From Triatoma infestans (lineage: Eukaryota > Arthropoda > Insecta > Hemiptera > Reduviidae): DNA of 64,000 bases. Positions 9,960 to 20,285 of this stretch are shown one piece after another. The stretch spans positions 1 through 64,000 of the forward strand of contig JAAEAF010001929.1 of NCBI GenBank assembly GCA_011037195.1. Direction: 5' to 3'. The notes under the pieces are model-generated. The model did no database searches, had not been told where the DNA came from, and saw only the letters and a list, made by a program, of their open reading frames with translations. Both the position numbers and the translations under genes were made by a program. Every line of letters starts with the position of its first letter. Position 1 is the stretch's first letter.

Positions 9960-10460
9960 TAATTATTCCATTAAAGTGTAATTTTAGTTTAACAATTACT
10001 ACTATACAATTCTGTCAACTAAATAATATTAAAAGTAAAGTAAAGTAAAGTAATGCCTCTTTTTTTCAGGCGGGCTTAACGTCCAACTACCAAATTAGGT
10101 GTCGTGGACGGGGGCGGAAGCACCTACTTTACTATTAACATTTTTTAAACAAATATAAAATTTAGTATACGCTGGACTCGAACTGGGGTCCTCCCACTTA
10201 CAAGTCCATGCTCATAACCAATACACCAACACCCGCCCCTAATATTAATTACAATTATAAAAGTTGTCAACCGGAAGTACGACTTTACTTATGAATAGGT
10301 TTTTCAATTTTTTTTTTTTTTCTTTTACGGTTTTCTCCATAAAAATGCCGACGGTTTTAAACACTAATAAGAATTGTAATTGTGAAAAAAATTTACCATT
10401 TCGCAGTAAGAGAAAGTTGTGTGAGTGTTTTACACTAAATTATTTTCACCATAAAAGCAT
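9960..10460 (+). mobile_element. MITE-like repeat, copy I, split by a SINE
   Basis: Fragments in family order on both sides of the SINE: TACAATTCTGTCAACTAAATAATATTAA, then after the SINE AATTACAATT, CCGGAAGTACGACTTTAC, and the right end AGTAAGAGAAAGTTGTGTGAG. An internal part is deleted. Confidence 0.6.
10033..10239 (-). mobile_element. tRNA-derived SINE, copy 1
   Basis: A 207-bp SINE on the minus strand flanked by a 9-bp duplication, TAATATTAA (10024-10032 and 10240-10248). Its head has a polymerase III A box (TGGTGTATTGGTTATGAGCA) and a B box (GTTCGAGTCC). The anticodon-loop-like CTTGTAA suggests descent from tRNA-Thr(UGU). The body contains GTGGACGGGGGCGGAAG on the plus strand, and the 3' tail is (ACTTT)n. 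Copies at 36496-36702 and 44096-44230. The element would be mobilised by a partner LINE, not identifiable here. Confidence 0.9.
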
Positions 10461-10500
10461 CGACAGATATTTCTTTAAATTTTTTTAGATACTCCAATTA

Positions 10501-11690
10501 CACTGGTCAAAAAAGTTTTGCGTATTTCAAGATTTTGTATCTCTGAAACAATTATAACACAACGTTGTTTATCTTATAATAGTGCACATTGCAAATAAAC
10601 AAAAAACACTTTATCTTAGGGATAGCACGTGACCCAATATGAAAAAAAGTTTTGTTATACGAAAAGTAAACAAAAACTGTCGTAATCCTTAAACCACAAA
10701 AGTCAATTTTCTGTGAAATCAGTAATGTGTGTGGCCTGCGTTAGCCCTGCGACAGGCTTGGAGGCGGTGTGGCATGCTCAATATCAGGGTATCCAGTATA
10801 TCTTGCGGAAGATTGTCCCATTCTTCTATGTCAACAGGGATAAGATCTTGTTCAGTTCCAGGTGGTTGGGGACGGTTGGAAATTACTGTTTTCAATCATC
10901 TCCATATGTTCCACGCAATGCAAATCAGGAGACGATGGTGGCCATATCATCCATTGAATACCATGGCTTTCCAAGAACCTATTCACAGGCTGTGCGCGGT
11001 GGGCACGAGCATTGTCGCCCATTAAAGTGAAATCGGCTCCATTGTTAGCTTCTAAATCCACGAAAAAAAAGGTTCAAAGACGTTGTTCTCAATTTTAGTG
11101 ACGTCATATTGCCCTGGATGTGGACTAGTGGTGTGCGGCGTCCCATTATTATTCCTTCCCAGAAGAGTGCTGAACCACCACCTTGTTGGTAGCGTTCAAT
11201 AATGAAAACTTCATTTTAACGTTGACCATTTGCCCTACAGACATGGATATGTGGATGCAACGAAATGCCTACCTCATCTGTAAATAACGTTTGGGCCCAT
11301 TGTTCCCGGGTCCAATTTTCCTATCTTCTTACCCATTGTACACGCTAAAGTCTGTGGCGATATTCTAGTCGTGGTGCTCTGAATGGCCTTCGAGAACGTA
11401 GGTCATACATTGTGGAATCGATTTCGAACAGCTTGTGTAGACACATTGACTCCTGTAGCTGCTCGAAGCTCCCTCCATGAGGTGGTTGTTGTGCTCCTAG
11501 GTTGTCTCCTAGCGGAAATACAGATGTATCGGTCTTGAGCAGCGGTTGTTTTGCGTGGTCGACCTATCCTAGGCTTATCAGCTATGGTTTGTGTCATGTT
11601 TGTGTTGTATGCAATGTTTGGTGTTAGTGCTGTAGTCATGTCAGCCGGTTTTTTTTAGTTTTGCAATCGTATTTATGTTGATAGTGTATT
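10501..11690 (-). mobile_element. Tc1-like element, 3' part
   Basis: Starts after a TA with CACTGGTCAAAAAAGTTTTG, a typical Tc1 end. The opposite TIR is missing: the sequence passes at about 11655-11690 into the gag fragment of a Ty3/Gypsy-like element. A scrap with the same 5' leader sits at 19640-19700. Confidence 0.75.
10852..11639 (-). pseudogene. Tc1 transposase (DD34E), broken
   Basis: Cut-and-paste transposase. The N-terminal part (11403-11639) has GRPRKTTAAQDRYICISARR and LRAATGVNVSTQAVRNRFH, the paired-like helix-turn-helix. Then come TDEVGISLHPHIHVCRANG (first Asp) and GDNARAHRAQPVNRFLESHG with WPPSSPDLHCVEH. Exactly 34 residues separate the Asp of GDN from the Glu of VEH, the Tc1 hallmark. 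The region between 11061 and 11403 needs frame changes, so the gene is dead. Confidence 0.8.
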
Positions 11691-11970
11691 GGTATCCTTC
11701 TGTAATTTTGAATTCTAATACTTCTAAAGTGGTCTCGTTGTCCCACCTTGATAGCCTAGCGCATCGTTGGACTTGTTCCAGGAATAATTCTATATTTGTA
11801 TCAGTTTCCTCATCGAAACATGGAATTTGGTTCAGGAGGTTTAGGCTTGCGATAATTGAAGTTTTATCTTGAGCAGGGGGAGTACGCGCAGATCTTTCTT
11901 TTTCTCCCAAGAGGTGTTGGACAGCCTCTTCCAGAGACATCTGAATACCGTTAATATTGTATGTGGCCAT
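11641..11970 (-). pseudogene. Gag N-terminal fragment of a Ty3/Gypsy-like element
   Basis: A 109-residue open frame starting ATG at 11970, downstream of the LTR and primer-binding site on the same strand. It includes IPCFDEETDTNIELFLEQVQ and SRWDNETTLEVLEFKI, which resembles the start of the retrotransposon capsid domain. It is cut off by the Tc1 junction, so zinc knuckles and pol are absent. Context (LTR, PBS, leader, then this ORF) supports gag more than similarity alone. Confidence 0.65.
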
Positions 11971-12223
11971 AGCTTTGGTTGATAGGGTTTCAGAAATCTT
12001 ATCGGGATGTGCACGGATTTTCTTAGTACCCCTCGTTTCATAAAACCTTTTAAGGGATTGCGTAGAAATAGTAATTGTTAATGAAAATCACAAAATAGTT
12101 CAATTTAATTGAACAGTTTTGAACACATACAAAAAATAAATCAGTAGAATAAATTAGTAATGTATAAGAATTTGACTTACTCAGTTTTTAGAAGACTACT
12201 GGAATCGCTGATCGGATCCTAGT

Positions 12224-12234
12224 CGCTGCCACCA
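12224..12234 (-). other. primer-binding site, tRNA-Leu type
   Basis: TGGTGGCAGCG on the minus strand, two bases after the LTR end. It complements the 3' end CGCTGCCA-CCA of a tRNA-Leu. The reverse orientation matches gag. Confidence 0.75.
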
Positions 12235-12531
12235 GATGTGTTGGTATCGTTTTATGGATACCGGAAGTCGAAGTGAGGAGTAAGTGTTGTTAGTTAGAGA
12301 GATTAGAGAATTGGTATTCAAAATACGAACTACTGATCTATGAAAATAAACTATATTTTAACAAATAATTTAAAGTGTATTGAAACAAAAAAACTAAGAT
12401 GCACAATTGTAAATCAATATAAGAATTACGAAACGAATATAAAATATTAAAGAAGTAGTGTTAAAACCTTAAATAGGGACGCGCTCGCGATGTGTGATGG
12501 TGCTTCTGATCTTCTTTCAGTACGAAGTTCC

Positions 12532-12663
12532 GAACTTAACTGATTGATAACTCGAACTTAACTCCTCGATAACTCGTAATTAACTGATCGATGACTCGCA
12601 CTTAACTGATGTATAACTTGTACTTAACTGATCTATAACTCGTACTTAACTGATCTGGAACTC
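12532..12663. repeat. 22-bp minisatellite inside LTR, six units
   Basis: Six units of the form GAACTTAACTGATNNATAACTC. The LTR at 46866 has only one or two such units, so the array expanded in this copy or shrank in the other. Confidence 0.8.
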
Positions 12664-12849
12664 CAGTGGGGCGACGTTTATATTTGCATCATTCACACAT
12701 CGGCTGATGTGTAAGTACGTGCCACACTAAGACATCTCTCGTAGTATATTGGCCCTAGGGGAGGTCGGTAGTTAACAAAGGCTGTTTTGGCCGGGGTGGC
12801 GATGCTTTGTTAACAGATGGTGGCCAGATGGCCTCTTGAGTGTACATTG

Positions 12850-12985
12850 ACCCTTGAAAAAGGGTTTTGCGGCGGTTCTCTTGACTGTATATGACCCCTG
12901 TTTGAAAGGGTTTTGCCGCGGTTCTCTTGACTGTATATTGACCCCTGTTTGAAAGGGTTTTGCCGCGGTTCTTGACCTGCAGATA
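12850..12985. repeat. ~47-bp tandem repeat inside LTR, three units
   Basis: Units contain GACCCCTGTTTGAAAGGG and TTTTGCCGCGGTTCTCTTGA. Because several frames stay open, three overlapping ORFs appear here on the minus strand; they are not genes. Confidence 0.8.
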
Positions 12986-13117
12986 GCGGCTGGTTGGATC
13001 CTTTTCCATTTTCCAAACACTAGTTATAATTTTTAGATTTATTTAAAAATTATATCTTCTTTCTTCTTCTTGCCATCACATCACAATAGAGTCTATTACT
13101 TTCTCTCTTTTTTTTAA

Positions 13118-13275
13118 ATATTGAGATGTTTGTCCTATGTATGTAGCTGGGCATTGTTGACAGTTTATTTTATAAATAACATTTGACATTATAGTTGTGG
13201 GTGTCGAGTCTTTGTGTTTAGAATAGAGTTTTCTTAGGGGAATAGAGTTTTTGTTAGCGATGGAAAGCTTATATT
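13118..13275 (+). repeat. dispersed repeat family, copy 1
   Basis: Shares CCTATGTATGTAGCTGGGCATTG, ATTTTATAAATAACAT and AGAGTTTTTGTTAGCGATGG with 20108-20285 and, in part, 21647-21722. Class unknown. Confidence 0.65.
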
Positions 13276-13324
13276 TTTTGAATTATAAGTTTGGAAAAAA
13301 AATTTCACTTAAATATTGAATATT

Positions 13325-13372
13325 GCAATAAGAGTAAGTCGTGTGAGTGTTTCAAATCAGATTTTTTTTTTA
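13325..13372 (+). repeat. right-end fragment of MITE-like family
   Basis: AAGAGTAAGTCGTGTGAGTG followed by TTTCAAATCAGATTTTTT matches the right end of the family. Confidence 0.55.
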
Positions 13373-14339
13373 TGGTCGTAAACTTTGGCCAACTAAGGGG
13401 AAAGTTTTATATTGCTAGTGCCGAAAATTTCTTTTAATTTATTTCTAAAGAGAGAAACAGTGTGAGAGAGAATTAAGATGAAAGAGAGGGCAGAAAACAA
13501 ATATAAAAGATTGTGTTGGGCCAATTCCTGGCCGGCCCTGAGTAGAGAACAGCACAATCACAGAGAGGTGTCCCCTGCCGCCTGGCGCGCTTCAATACTT
13601 GCCCAAGGTTCACTCTACTTTCCCTCTCACTTAACTTGCGTAACCTGCCTCTGGTGAAACCTATCTACCTTCTCTTCTCTCCAATATTTTTATGTCTCTC
13701 TCTTTATCTATGAGGTTTTTACTATTTCTCCAATATTAGCAGCACTCTCCACTCCCTCTCCTTCTCTTTACAATTCTATTGTAATGTTCACAAAGCTGCA
13801 GGTAACAACTTTTTCTTTATAATATATATAGACACACACACACACACACACTCACAGAGCCATCATCCATGTCTCTTGTTCACACATTATCCATAATATA
13901 AATTATTTAATTGTATATTACGTTGTATTAAGAGAAATAAATGTAATAACAATAACAATGTCAATTCCATGCAATCATAACTATTGAATACATTCACCAG
14001 TATACCTTGAAAATTAATACAATTAGAATGCAAGCCTATTTATTATAACTAGTACATATATCACCGTCAAATATTACCGATGAAAATAAAATGGAGTTTT
14101 CTACTTTTTTTTCTAGTTACAAGGAAAATATGGCCATCTTGTTAAATTTTCGGAAATTATTTTTTTCACCGGAAGTACATTATTAAAAGTAAAGAAAATA
14201 GATTCGAGCGACTGTTCTGTATGTGTATGAACCAAAAATCTTGAAGTGTGTCAGCGAAATCTATCAACCGGATCCGCGATATCAAAATTATCCGCAATTT
14301 TCCTCGAAAAAAGATTCAATGAATTATCTTGGAACCTTT
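13373..14339. other. spacer with (CA)n
   Basis: Includes a somewhat GC-richer block at 13500-13700 with CTGGCCGGCCCTGAG and pyrimidine-rich sequence resembling the LTR-like repeats, and a (CA)n tract at 13831-13850. No gene seen. Confidence 0.4.
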
Positions 14340-14466
14340 ATGAAGATTATATCAGGAGGAGGAGGAGGAGGAGGAAACGACCTGGCACTTGTTGTTCGAT
14401 TGCGTTACCATCGCTAAATTGCGCTATGCGATCTTTGGGGACACTAAGACCAGAGGAAATAATAGT
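14340..14466 (+). pseudogene. LINE C-terminal fragment (Cys/His region)
   Basis: Reads an acidic Glu run (GAG)n, then HLLFDCVTIAKLRYAIFG and, after a shift, LRPEEIIV. This is the same family as 56971-57252, where the intact order is EEEEETVRHRLFDCV followed by LRYGTFGTLRPEEMV. Only about 40 residues remain. Confidence 0.65.
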
Positions 14467-14844
14467 GTAATGGGATTCAAATCATTAAAGATTCATTGGA
14501 TCTGAAGAGCGAAGAAGCAGACATTAAATGAATCAAAAGTTAGTTACTCTCCACCTAGGCCAGATTAGGAAGGAACAGTTTGATTCATATAAATAGAGCG
14601 TCAGCAGAACAGTTCAGGACAGCTTACGACCAGTTTTACAAAAGACATTCAGCCAGCAACCAATCTACTACCTTCTTATTACTCAGCCAGTCTGTCCCTT
14701 TATATTTCTCTCGTTACTTAACTTCTATTTTACTGTAAAGTCTTTGCAGTTTGTGTGTTCTATTCATTATACAGTGTTCAACATATTATCTAGTTCGTAT
14801 TTCTCTAAAATCCATTCTCACTAATTCTAACTCCTTAGAGAGTC
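14467..14844 (+). repeat. LTR-like dispersed repeat, copy 3
   Basis: Starts TGTAATGGGATTCAAATCATT and has CACCTAGGCCAGATTAGG, ATAAATAGAG, CTCAGCCAGTCTGTCCC and TGTAAAGTCTTTGCAG in family order. Confidence 0.65.
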
Positions 14845-15000
14845 TTGCGATAGACCATTATGATTATGATAATTTGTATGTCTTCATTTCCGATTGATGG
14901 ATTTCGCTCCTTCTTATCACATGCGATAATAATACCTAAACTGGAATACCAAGTGATTTTTCATTTTTGAGATATATTTTGTTCACACACACATAGACGG
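14845..15000 (+). repeat. repeat block shared with 7515-7655 and the flank of MITE copy A
   Basis: 14845-14968 repeats 7515-7655. It then continues with GAGATATATTTTGTTCAC, which in copy A lies beyond the MITE right end at about 8596. The intervening ~940 bp is missing here. Confidence 0.65.
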
Positions 15001-15029
15001 TGAGGACAGTTTTTACGGAGGCTTTACAA

Positions 15030-15235
15030 TAGTAAATCCAGTCAGCAAACCTATCTACCTTTTTATTACTCAGCCAGTCTGTCCCTACATTATGCTCTCG
15101 CTGCCTAATCGTTCAACTGTAAAGTCCTTGCAGTTTGTGTGTTCTATTCATTATAGAGTGTTCAGCATATCATCTAGTTTATTTCTTCATCATTCCCAAA
15201 TTCATTCTCTCTCCTTCTCACTCCCATCATAATAG
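15030..15235 (+). repeat. LTR-like dispersed repeat, 5'-truncated copy
   Basis: CTCAGCCAGTCTGTCCC to TGTAAAGTCCTTGCAGTTTG and the ATTATAGAGTGTTCAGCAT block, in family order. Confidence 0.6.
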
Positions 15236-15640
15236 CGTGAAAAGTACTGGTTGAGAAAAATCCTCAACCTCATGAAGGGGGGGACAGCTTTATCATACTA
15301 GACCTACAGGGGTAGGCAAAATAAGCCTCTATTGGCTGCAGTGTCTGGGATCATGACCCATCCCCATGTTCATCTAACGTAATACTGTCTGTGTTGAACT
15401 GGACACATTTTCCTCCAATTGCGTGGGTCTTCACCTGGAGGATGCTTGGAAATTTTATGCACAGGCTTCCTGTGAGTGTCTGGTTCTCGACCCATAAACT
15501 AGTCCCTGTCCCCGATCTAGCCTGTGTCCCATACGATGATATGCTCTTCTATTACAGACAGTGCGGATTCAGATCACTGCATTTTAAATATGTTTCCCGG
15601 GAAGTTTATTTTTGGGGGATCTGGGATCTGGGTAGTTACG
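15236..15640. other. unassigned sequence
   Basis: A 99-residue open frame at 15391-15690 has no recognisable motif and is probably chance. Confidence 0.35.
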
Positions 15641-15850
15641 TTAAGTTTATATCATTTCAGCAAAATTTATTGTATTACCTCCTACATTAAGATATATTAG
15701 AAAAATTGCTAGAATTCCAAAATTGAAGAAAATCGATTACCCGGAAGTGTAAATTTAAAGCATTGTTATTTTTTTTGTCGAATTTTCTCGAAAACTGGGA
15801 TAACGGGTTTTTTTCTTTTAATGTTGGAATATTAACTGCACAGATAAAAA
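15640..15850 (+). repeat. CCGGAAGT-type repeat unit, variant family
   Basis: Shares GCTAGAATTCCAAA, TTGAAGAAAATCG, GGAAGTGTAAATTTAAA and TCTCGAAAAC with 60840-61080. It is related in layout to the MITE-like units but diverged. Confidence 0.5.
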
Positions 15851-16063
15851 TGAATAAAAACTAAAATGTTAGATAAGGAATTTCATTATCAATTGATTTA
15901 GAAATTTATAATTTCTTCGTAAAACCAATGATAAAGGAGATATTTAGTTGCCTTTATTTTGGCTTCCCAAACATATGGTGAAAATTTCGCTAGCAATGCA
16001 AGAAGCAGTCTTTACTTTCTGTTAGGACGTAAAGAGCAATCTTACAAAATTCCATCTAGATTG
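15851..16063. other. AT-rich spacer
   Basis: Nothing recognisable. Confidence 0.4.
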
Positions 16064-16765
16064 TGTAATGAGATCCGAATCATTAAAGAGCGGAGAAACA
16101 CAGAAATGAATAGGTAGTTATTCCCCACCTAGGCCAGACTAGGAGGGGACAATTCAATTCAATAAATAGAGAACAGCAGTACAATTTACGACCAGTTAAC
16201 AATCAGTCAGCAACCTTCTACTACCTTCTCATCACTCAGCCAGTCTGTCTCTTTATATTTCTCTCGCTACCTAACTTCTATTTACTTGTAAAGTCCTTGC
16301 AATTTGTGTGTTCTTTCATTACACAGTATTCAGCATATTTATTTCTCCAAAACTCATTCTTTCTAATCCTCTTTCCTTCTCACTTCCATTATATTTTCCT
16401 ACCGTTGCCACCAATATAATGGAAAATATGAGAGAAGGGGTTTTAGAACAATAAACCAGATGATATGCTGAATACTGTATAATGAATATTGCACACAAAC
16501 TGCAAGGACTTTACAGTAAAATAAAAGTGAGGTACCGAGAGAAATATAAAGAGACAGACTGGCTGAGTAATAAAAAGGTAGTAGAAGGTTGCTGACTGAT
16601 TGTTAACTGTTCGTGAACTGTACTGCTGTCCTCTATTTATATGAATTAAAGTGTCCCATCCTAGTGTGGCCTAGGTGGAGGAGTAACTAAAACTTTTTTG
16701 ATTCATTTTTGTGTTACTCCGCTCTTCGGATCCTATGAATCTTTAATGATTCGGATCCCCTTACA
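16064..16765. mobile_element. palindromic element of two tail-to-tail LTR-like units
   Basis: The left arm (16064 to about 16400) and right arm (about 16420-16765, reversed) each start TGTAA(T/G)(G/A)GGATCCGAATC and carry the full LTR-like order: CTAGGCCA-ACTAGG, ATAAATAGAG, CAGTCAGCAACCTTC, TGTAAAGTCCTTGCA. The unit is bounded by TG...CA and flanked by a 4-bp duplication ATTG (16060-16063 and 16766-16769), so it looks inserted as one piece. The right arm has a 19-bp block (GATTCAT-GGATCCGAAGA type) absent on the left, so the arms are not exact copies. Confidence 0.8.
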
Positions 16766-16769
16766 ATTG

Positions 16770-17560
16770 AACAAATACAATGGCAGTTTTATTCATTTTA
16801 TAGGAATTATATAATCCTGTTGAGATGTGAGTGAGATAATTAACAATATCGTGAGAAAGTCGTTGACATTGTAATTGCAGCTTCATAAATGGTCGGATTC
16901 GAAAAAAAGCGACATTTTTCGATATACTGCAAATATGCAAAAAACCTGAACTTGTTGATTATAAACCAGTATCGATTATTCAACAAATAGAAATTATTTT
17001 AGTGAATGCCGGAAATGATACAAAAATTTACTGAATTTCAATTTCTTTTTGTTTAATTACGAAAAAATGTTTATCATTTATATATATATAAAAAGATAAA
17101 ACCAGTTAAAAAACAGTCTGCTAAAGAACAATTATTGCTCGTCTTTGTTGAATCATTGTTTGGGTTCCTTCTTTTCATTTATTTTCTCTCCTTTTTATTA
17201 TTGTTATCTTATTGTAATTGTTCTGTAATTATTTCACATTATTATCTCATCTTTTTCATGTACCACAATTAACTCGGTAATAAATCTTTTATTACAAAAC
17301 AAATATAATTCATAATGATTTAAAATATCTCATGAAGGAACAATTTATTTATAAAATACAATTTTCACTTCTATGGTTAATATTTAAGACGTATTACTTT
17401 TAACGGCAAGGGGGGGGCTGCCCTTTCTGCAAATTGAATTTTACAAATTTACTTGTCTTCAGAAATATGTGGATTCAAAGTATTCTGTGTTCAAAATCAT
17501 TTTTCAAAAAAACAAAAAAATCTGGCTGGCCATTTTTGAAACAACACAGGATTTTATATA
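16770..17560. other. AT-rich spacer with G tract
   Basis: No gene seen. A G run lies at 17409-17415. Confidence 0.4.
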
Positions 17561-17582
17561 CAGAGTGTCCCATATAAACGGG

Positions 17583-17743
17583 GGCCACTTTTCTTCTCTA
17601 AGGACTTCTGGATTGTTGGTTCTTTGGCATAAATTTTTTTTTTTTAGATATCCCCAAATAAAGAAATCAAGAGGGGCTAAATCTAGCGATCTGGAAGGCC
17701 AGCTTTCCGGTCCAAGTCTTCCGATCCAGCGGCTAATGAACAT
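17583..17743 (-). pseudogene. inverted copy of mariner transposase C-terminus
   Basis: Minus-strand reading: RWIGRLGPESWPSRSLDLAP and LDFFIWGYLKKKNLCQRTNN. It carries the third catalytic Asp in APLDFF. It duplicates, in reverse, the gene end at 17955-18180 and replaces the normal 5' half of the gene. Confidence 0.7.
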
Positions 17744-17744
17744 C

Positions 17745-18180
17745 TGTCTGTAAATGTTTGGTGCGGAATGGTCGGAGACAAAACTATTGGCCCATACATT
17801 CCGCCAGGTACCTTAAATGGGCAAGAATACGCTAATTTTATTCGCCAAGAGTTACAACAGCTCCTGAAACTGTGCCATTGAATGTCAGAACAAGAATGTG
17901 GTCCCGACAAGACGGTTTGTCCCGAGCATTATGCCTTAGTGGCGAAGAGAGAAGTGAATGAGATGTTCAGTAACAGCTGGACCGGCCAAGATTTATGCCC
18001 TCTTCATTTTTGTTTTGGCGATATCTCTAAAGAAAAAATTTATACCAAGAAACCAACAACTCCAGAAGCATCTAGAGAAAACCTAATCCAAACCTGCTTA
18101 GCAATTCCGGCAGACATGATACTACGATTAGCAACTTCATATGTGTTGGGCAGCGACTGCGCTTGAGCAGTTTAAGCCGA
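17745..18180 (+). pseudogene. mariner transposase, catalytic C-terminal half
   Basis: Plus-strand pieces: NVWCGMVGDKTIGPYIPPGT followed by NGQEYANFIRQELQQLL, then MWSRQDG (second Asp), EHYALVAKREVNEMFSNSW, and KKPTTPEASRENLIQTCLA. Frame changes lie near 17880 and 17905, and the WPPRSPDL segment is lost. The first Asp region and helix-turn-helix are absent. Related to the transposase at 416-958. Confidence 0.7.
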
Positions 18181-18702
18181 GGAGGTCATTTTGAATAAAT
18201 AGGAAATATTTTATTATCGATTTTTGTAAATAAACTGGTGAAAATTGTTTTGTTTTATTGATGTTTTACGTGATTTTTAAGTCCCTTATGGGATTTAAAA
18301 TAGTTTCTAAGTTTTAACAGTATTTGAACTCTCTTATTTATTCGAAATTAATTTTAATTTTAGTTTACGAAACAGAAAAATTGGATAAAAACAAGGACGA
18401 AAATTGAATCTTTATGGTTGAATATCTCGGCAACGGTTTGCAAATATTGAAGTAAAATTAACGGAATTTTTCTTCATTTTTTTAATAGTTTTTCTATACA
18501 GTAGTAAAAAGTGGGAGTCAAAAGGAAATCGCTACATTCAAGCACCGATTTAAGGTGTAAGGCGGCAATAAAATCAAAAAAACTTTAACACCATAATAAA
18601 CTAGAGCGAAAATACTTCAACGAACGTAATGTTCACTTTTTAGATATCTTGCTTCTTTTAAGAGTTATTTCAAAAGTGGCCCGTTTAAAAGGGGATACGC
18701 TG

Positions 18703-19000
18703 AATATATATATATATTCTCATCATAATCGGTCAAATGACTGGTTTGGAAATAAAGGTAATATTTTTTAATAAGAAATTCAATACACAAATTAGGTAAT
18801 GATTAATTCGTCATGGAAAATTTGAGATAATAATTTAACAAATTTTCCTAAGAAGTTCCAGCAGTTGCTGGTTTTTCTCCCAACATGATATCCTGAGATC
18901 ATGCTGAGCATAGCTCACAGTAATACAATTTTTATTTTACAATATTAAATTATATTGTAAAGGTTATTGAGTTTCGGTCACAAAAAAAAAACCTTTTTTC
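18703..19000. other. AT-rich spacer
   Basis: No gene seen. Confidence 0.4.
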
Positions 19001-19008
19001 AAATTTTC

Positions 19009-19045
19009 ACCGACGTTTCGGCAATTCTATTACCTTCTTCAGGGG
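19009..19045 (-). ncRNA. hammerhead-like core
   Basis: Minus strand: CC, CTGAAGA, extra A, GG...CC stem II region, GAA, ACGT, C, GG. Same layout as at 1535 and 61675, with a weak stem II and only a two-pair stem I. Confidence 0.4.
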
Positions 19046-20107
19046 CTGTACAAAGGTTATAAAATAGCAAATTGCATATCAAAAATAAAACCTATCCAAA
19101 ACCTTAAAATATATAAATAAAGTATTATTAAATAATGAAATTTATTTTAACCTGTTACTATTATTGCAAAAAAAAAAAAATCAGAATTAAACTTAAATCG
19201 CAACTATTAAAATTTAAAAAAATATGTGGTTTTATAAAAAACTGTGAAATATGGAAATTCTGTGAAAATTTAAAACAAAAAATATGGAATTTATAAGAAG
19301 TGTACTTAACAAAAAATGTATTCTTTTTGCATTTCTTACAAAATTATAGTTTAACCTGTGATATACCATCACCCACGTGTTAAGGAAATAGGGTGTGTCA
19401 GGTTTTATAAAAGGTTAAGATGGGAAAATCGTGTCTTATTATTGTGTTTGTGTTGTTTAGGAAATTCCAGGAGACTATTATAACTGAGGGAAAGGTTGTT
19501 GGTATCGATTTTAAAATTGATAGCTGATTTATTTATTTATATATGTATCAGTTGCAATATATTTCTTTTTATTATTATTATTATTATTGTTGTTGTTGTT
19601 GTAGTAGTTGAGAATTGTAAAGTTTTTTCATGTCAAATTCATGTTTGTGCTGTATGAAAGGTTTGGATAGTGCTGTAGTCTTGTCAGTCTTTTTTTTTTG
19701 TAGAGGGAGTTTCAGGGGCTTATATTATAAACTAAAGTTATGTACCACTGCACTATCATTAAGATATATATGTATATATACACTGATAATTCTGAGGACT
19801 TGACTTAATTGAGAGATTAAGAGACGCGAAGAGAAAACTAAATGAGAGATAGACAGAATTAATGGTGTGTAGACTGGATGTTTGTTGTTGGCTGGTTAGC
19901 GCCGGAAGGTGCCTTCGCTCTTGAAGATGGTGATAGAATAAGGCGTCCACTGTTCTTTTTCCCTTCAACTTACACACCTGAAGTTGGGGAATCAAGGACG
20001 ATATTTCATCCCCAACCCTTGGTTGGCTTGGTTTTGAAGATACGACCTTGGCGTTCCTTGCGGATAGCAGGGAAGTAATTTTACAGTCATATTTATATTG
20101 ATAGTCT
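19046..20107. other. spacer with simple repeats and a Tc1 scrap
   Basis: (TTA)n/(TTG)n at about 19569-19604. At 19640-19700, CATGTTTGTGCTGTATG and TGCTGTAGTCTTGTCAG match the 5' leader of the Tc1 element at 11600-11650. No gene seen. Confidence 0.45.
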
Positions 20108-20285
20108 GTTTTTTAAATATTCAGATGTCTATCCTATGTATGTGGCTGGGCATTGTAAACATTTAATTTTATAAATAACATCTGATAATAAAGTTGTGGG
20201 GGTGTTGTGTCTTTTGCGTTTAGAATAGACTTTTTTTTAGAAGATTGGAGTTTTTGTTTGTAGCGATGGTCAGGTTATATTTTTT
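20108..20285 (+). repeat. dispersed repeat family, copy 2
   Basis: CCTATGTATGTGGCTGGGCA, ATAAATAACATCTGATAATA and GAGTTTTTGTTTGTAGCGAT correspond to 13118-13275. Confidence 0.65.

Larger units (their letters stand above)
12237..13085 (-). mobile_element. 5' LTR of a Ty3/Gypsy-like element
   Basis: An 849-bp LTR from TGTGATGTGATGG (13085) to ACA (12237). It is shared in the opposite orientation with 46866-47593. Together with the PBS, leader and gag start this is the 5' end of an element whose rest is gone. It contains two internal minisatellites (12532-12663 and 12850-12985). Confidence 0.8.
17561..18702 (+). mobile_element. DD41D-type mariner with internal inverted duplication
   Basis: The ends are imperfect inverted repeats, CAGAGTGTCCCATATAAACG on the left and CAGCGTATCCCCTTTTAAACG read inward from the right, both followed by GG-GGCCACTTTT-like sequence. 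A TA precedes the left end. The left 180 bp is an inverted copy of the transposase 3' end, so the element folds back on itself. Length 1142 bp. Confidence 0.75.

Noticed and set aside
10713..11030. Two plus-strand frames of about 100 codons
   Set aside because: They are antisense to the Tc1 transposase, which has clear motifs on the minus strand.
12755..13020. Three overlapping minus-strand open frames with repeated peptides
   Set aside because: They lie inside the LTR and result from the 47-bp tandem repeat staying open in several frames.
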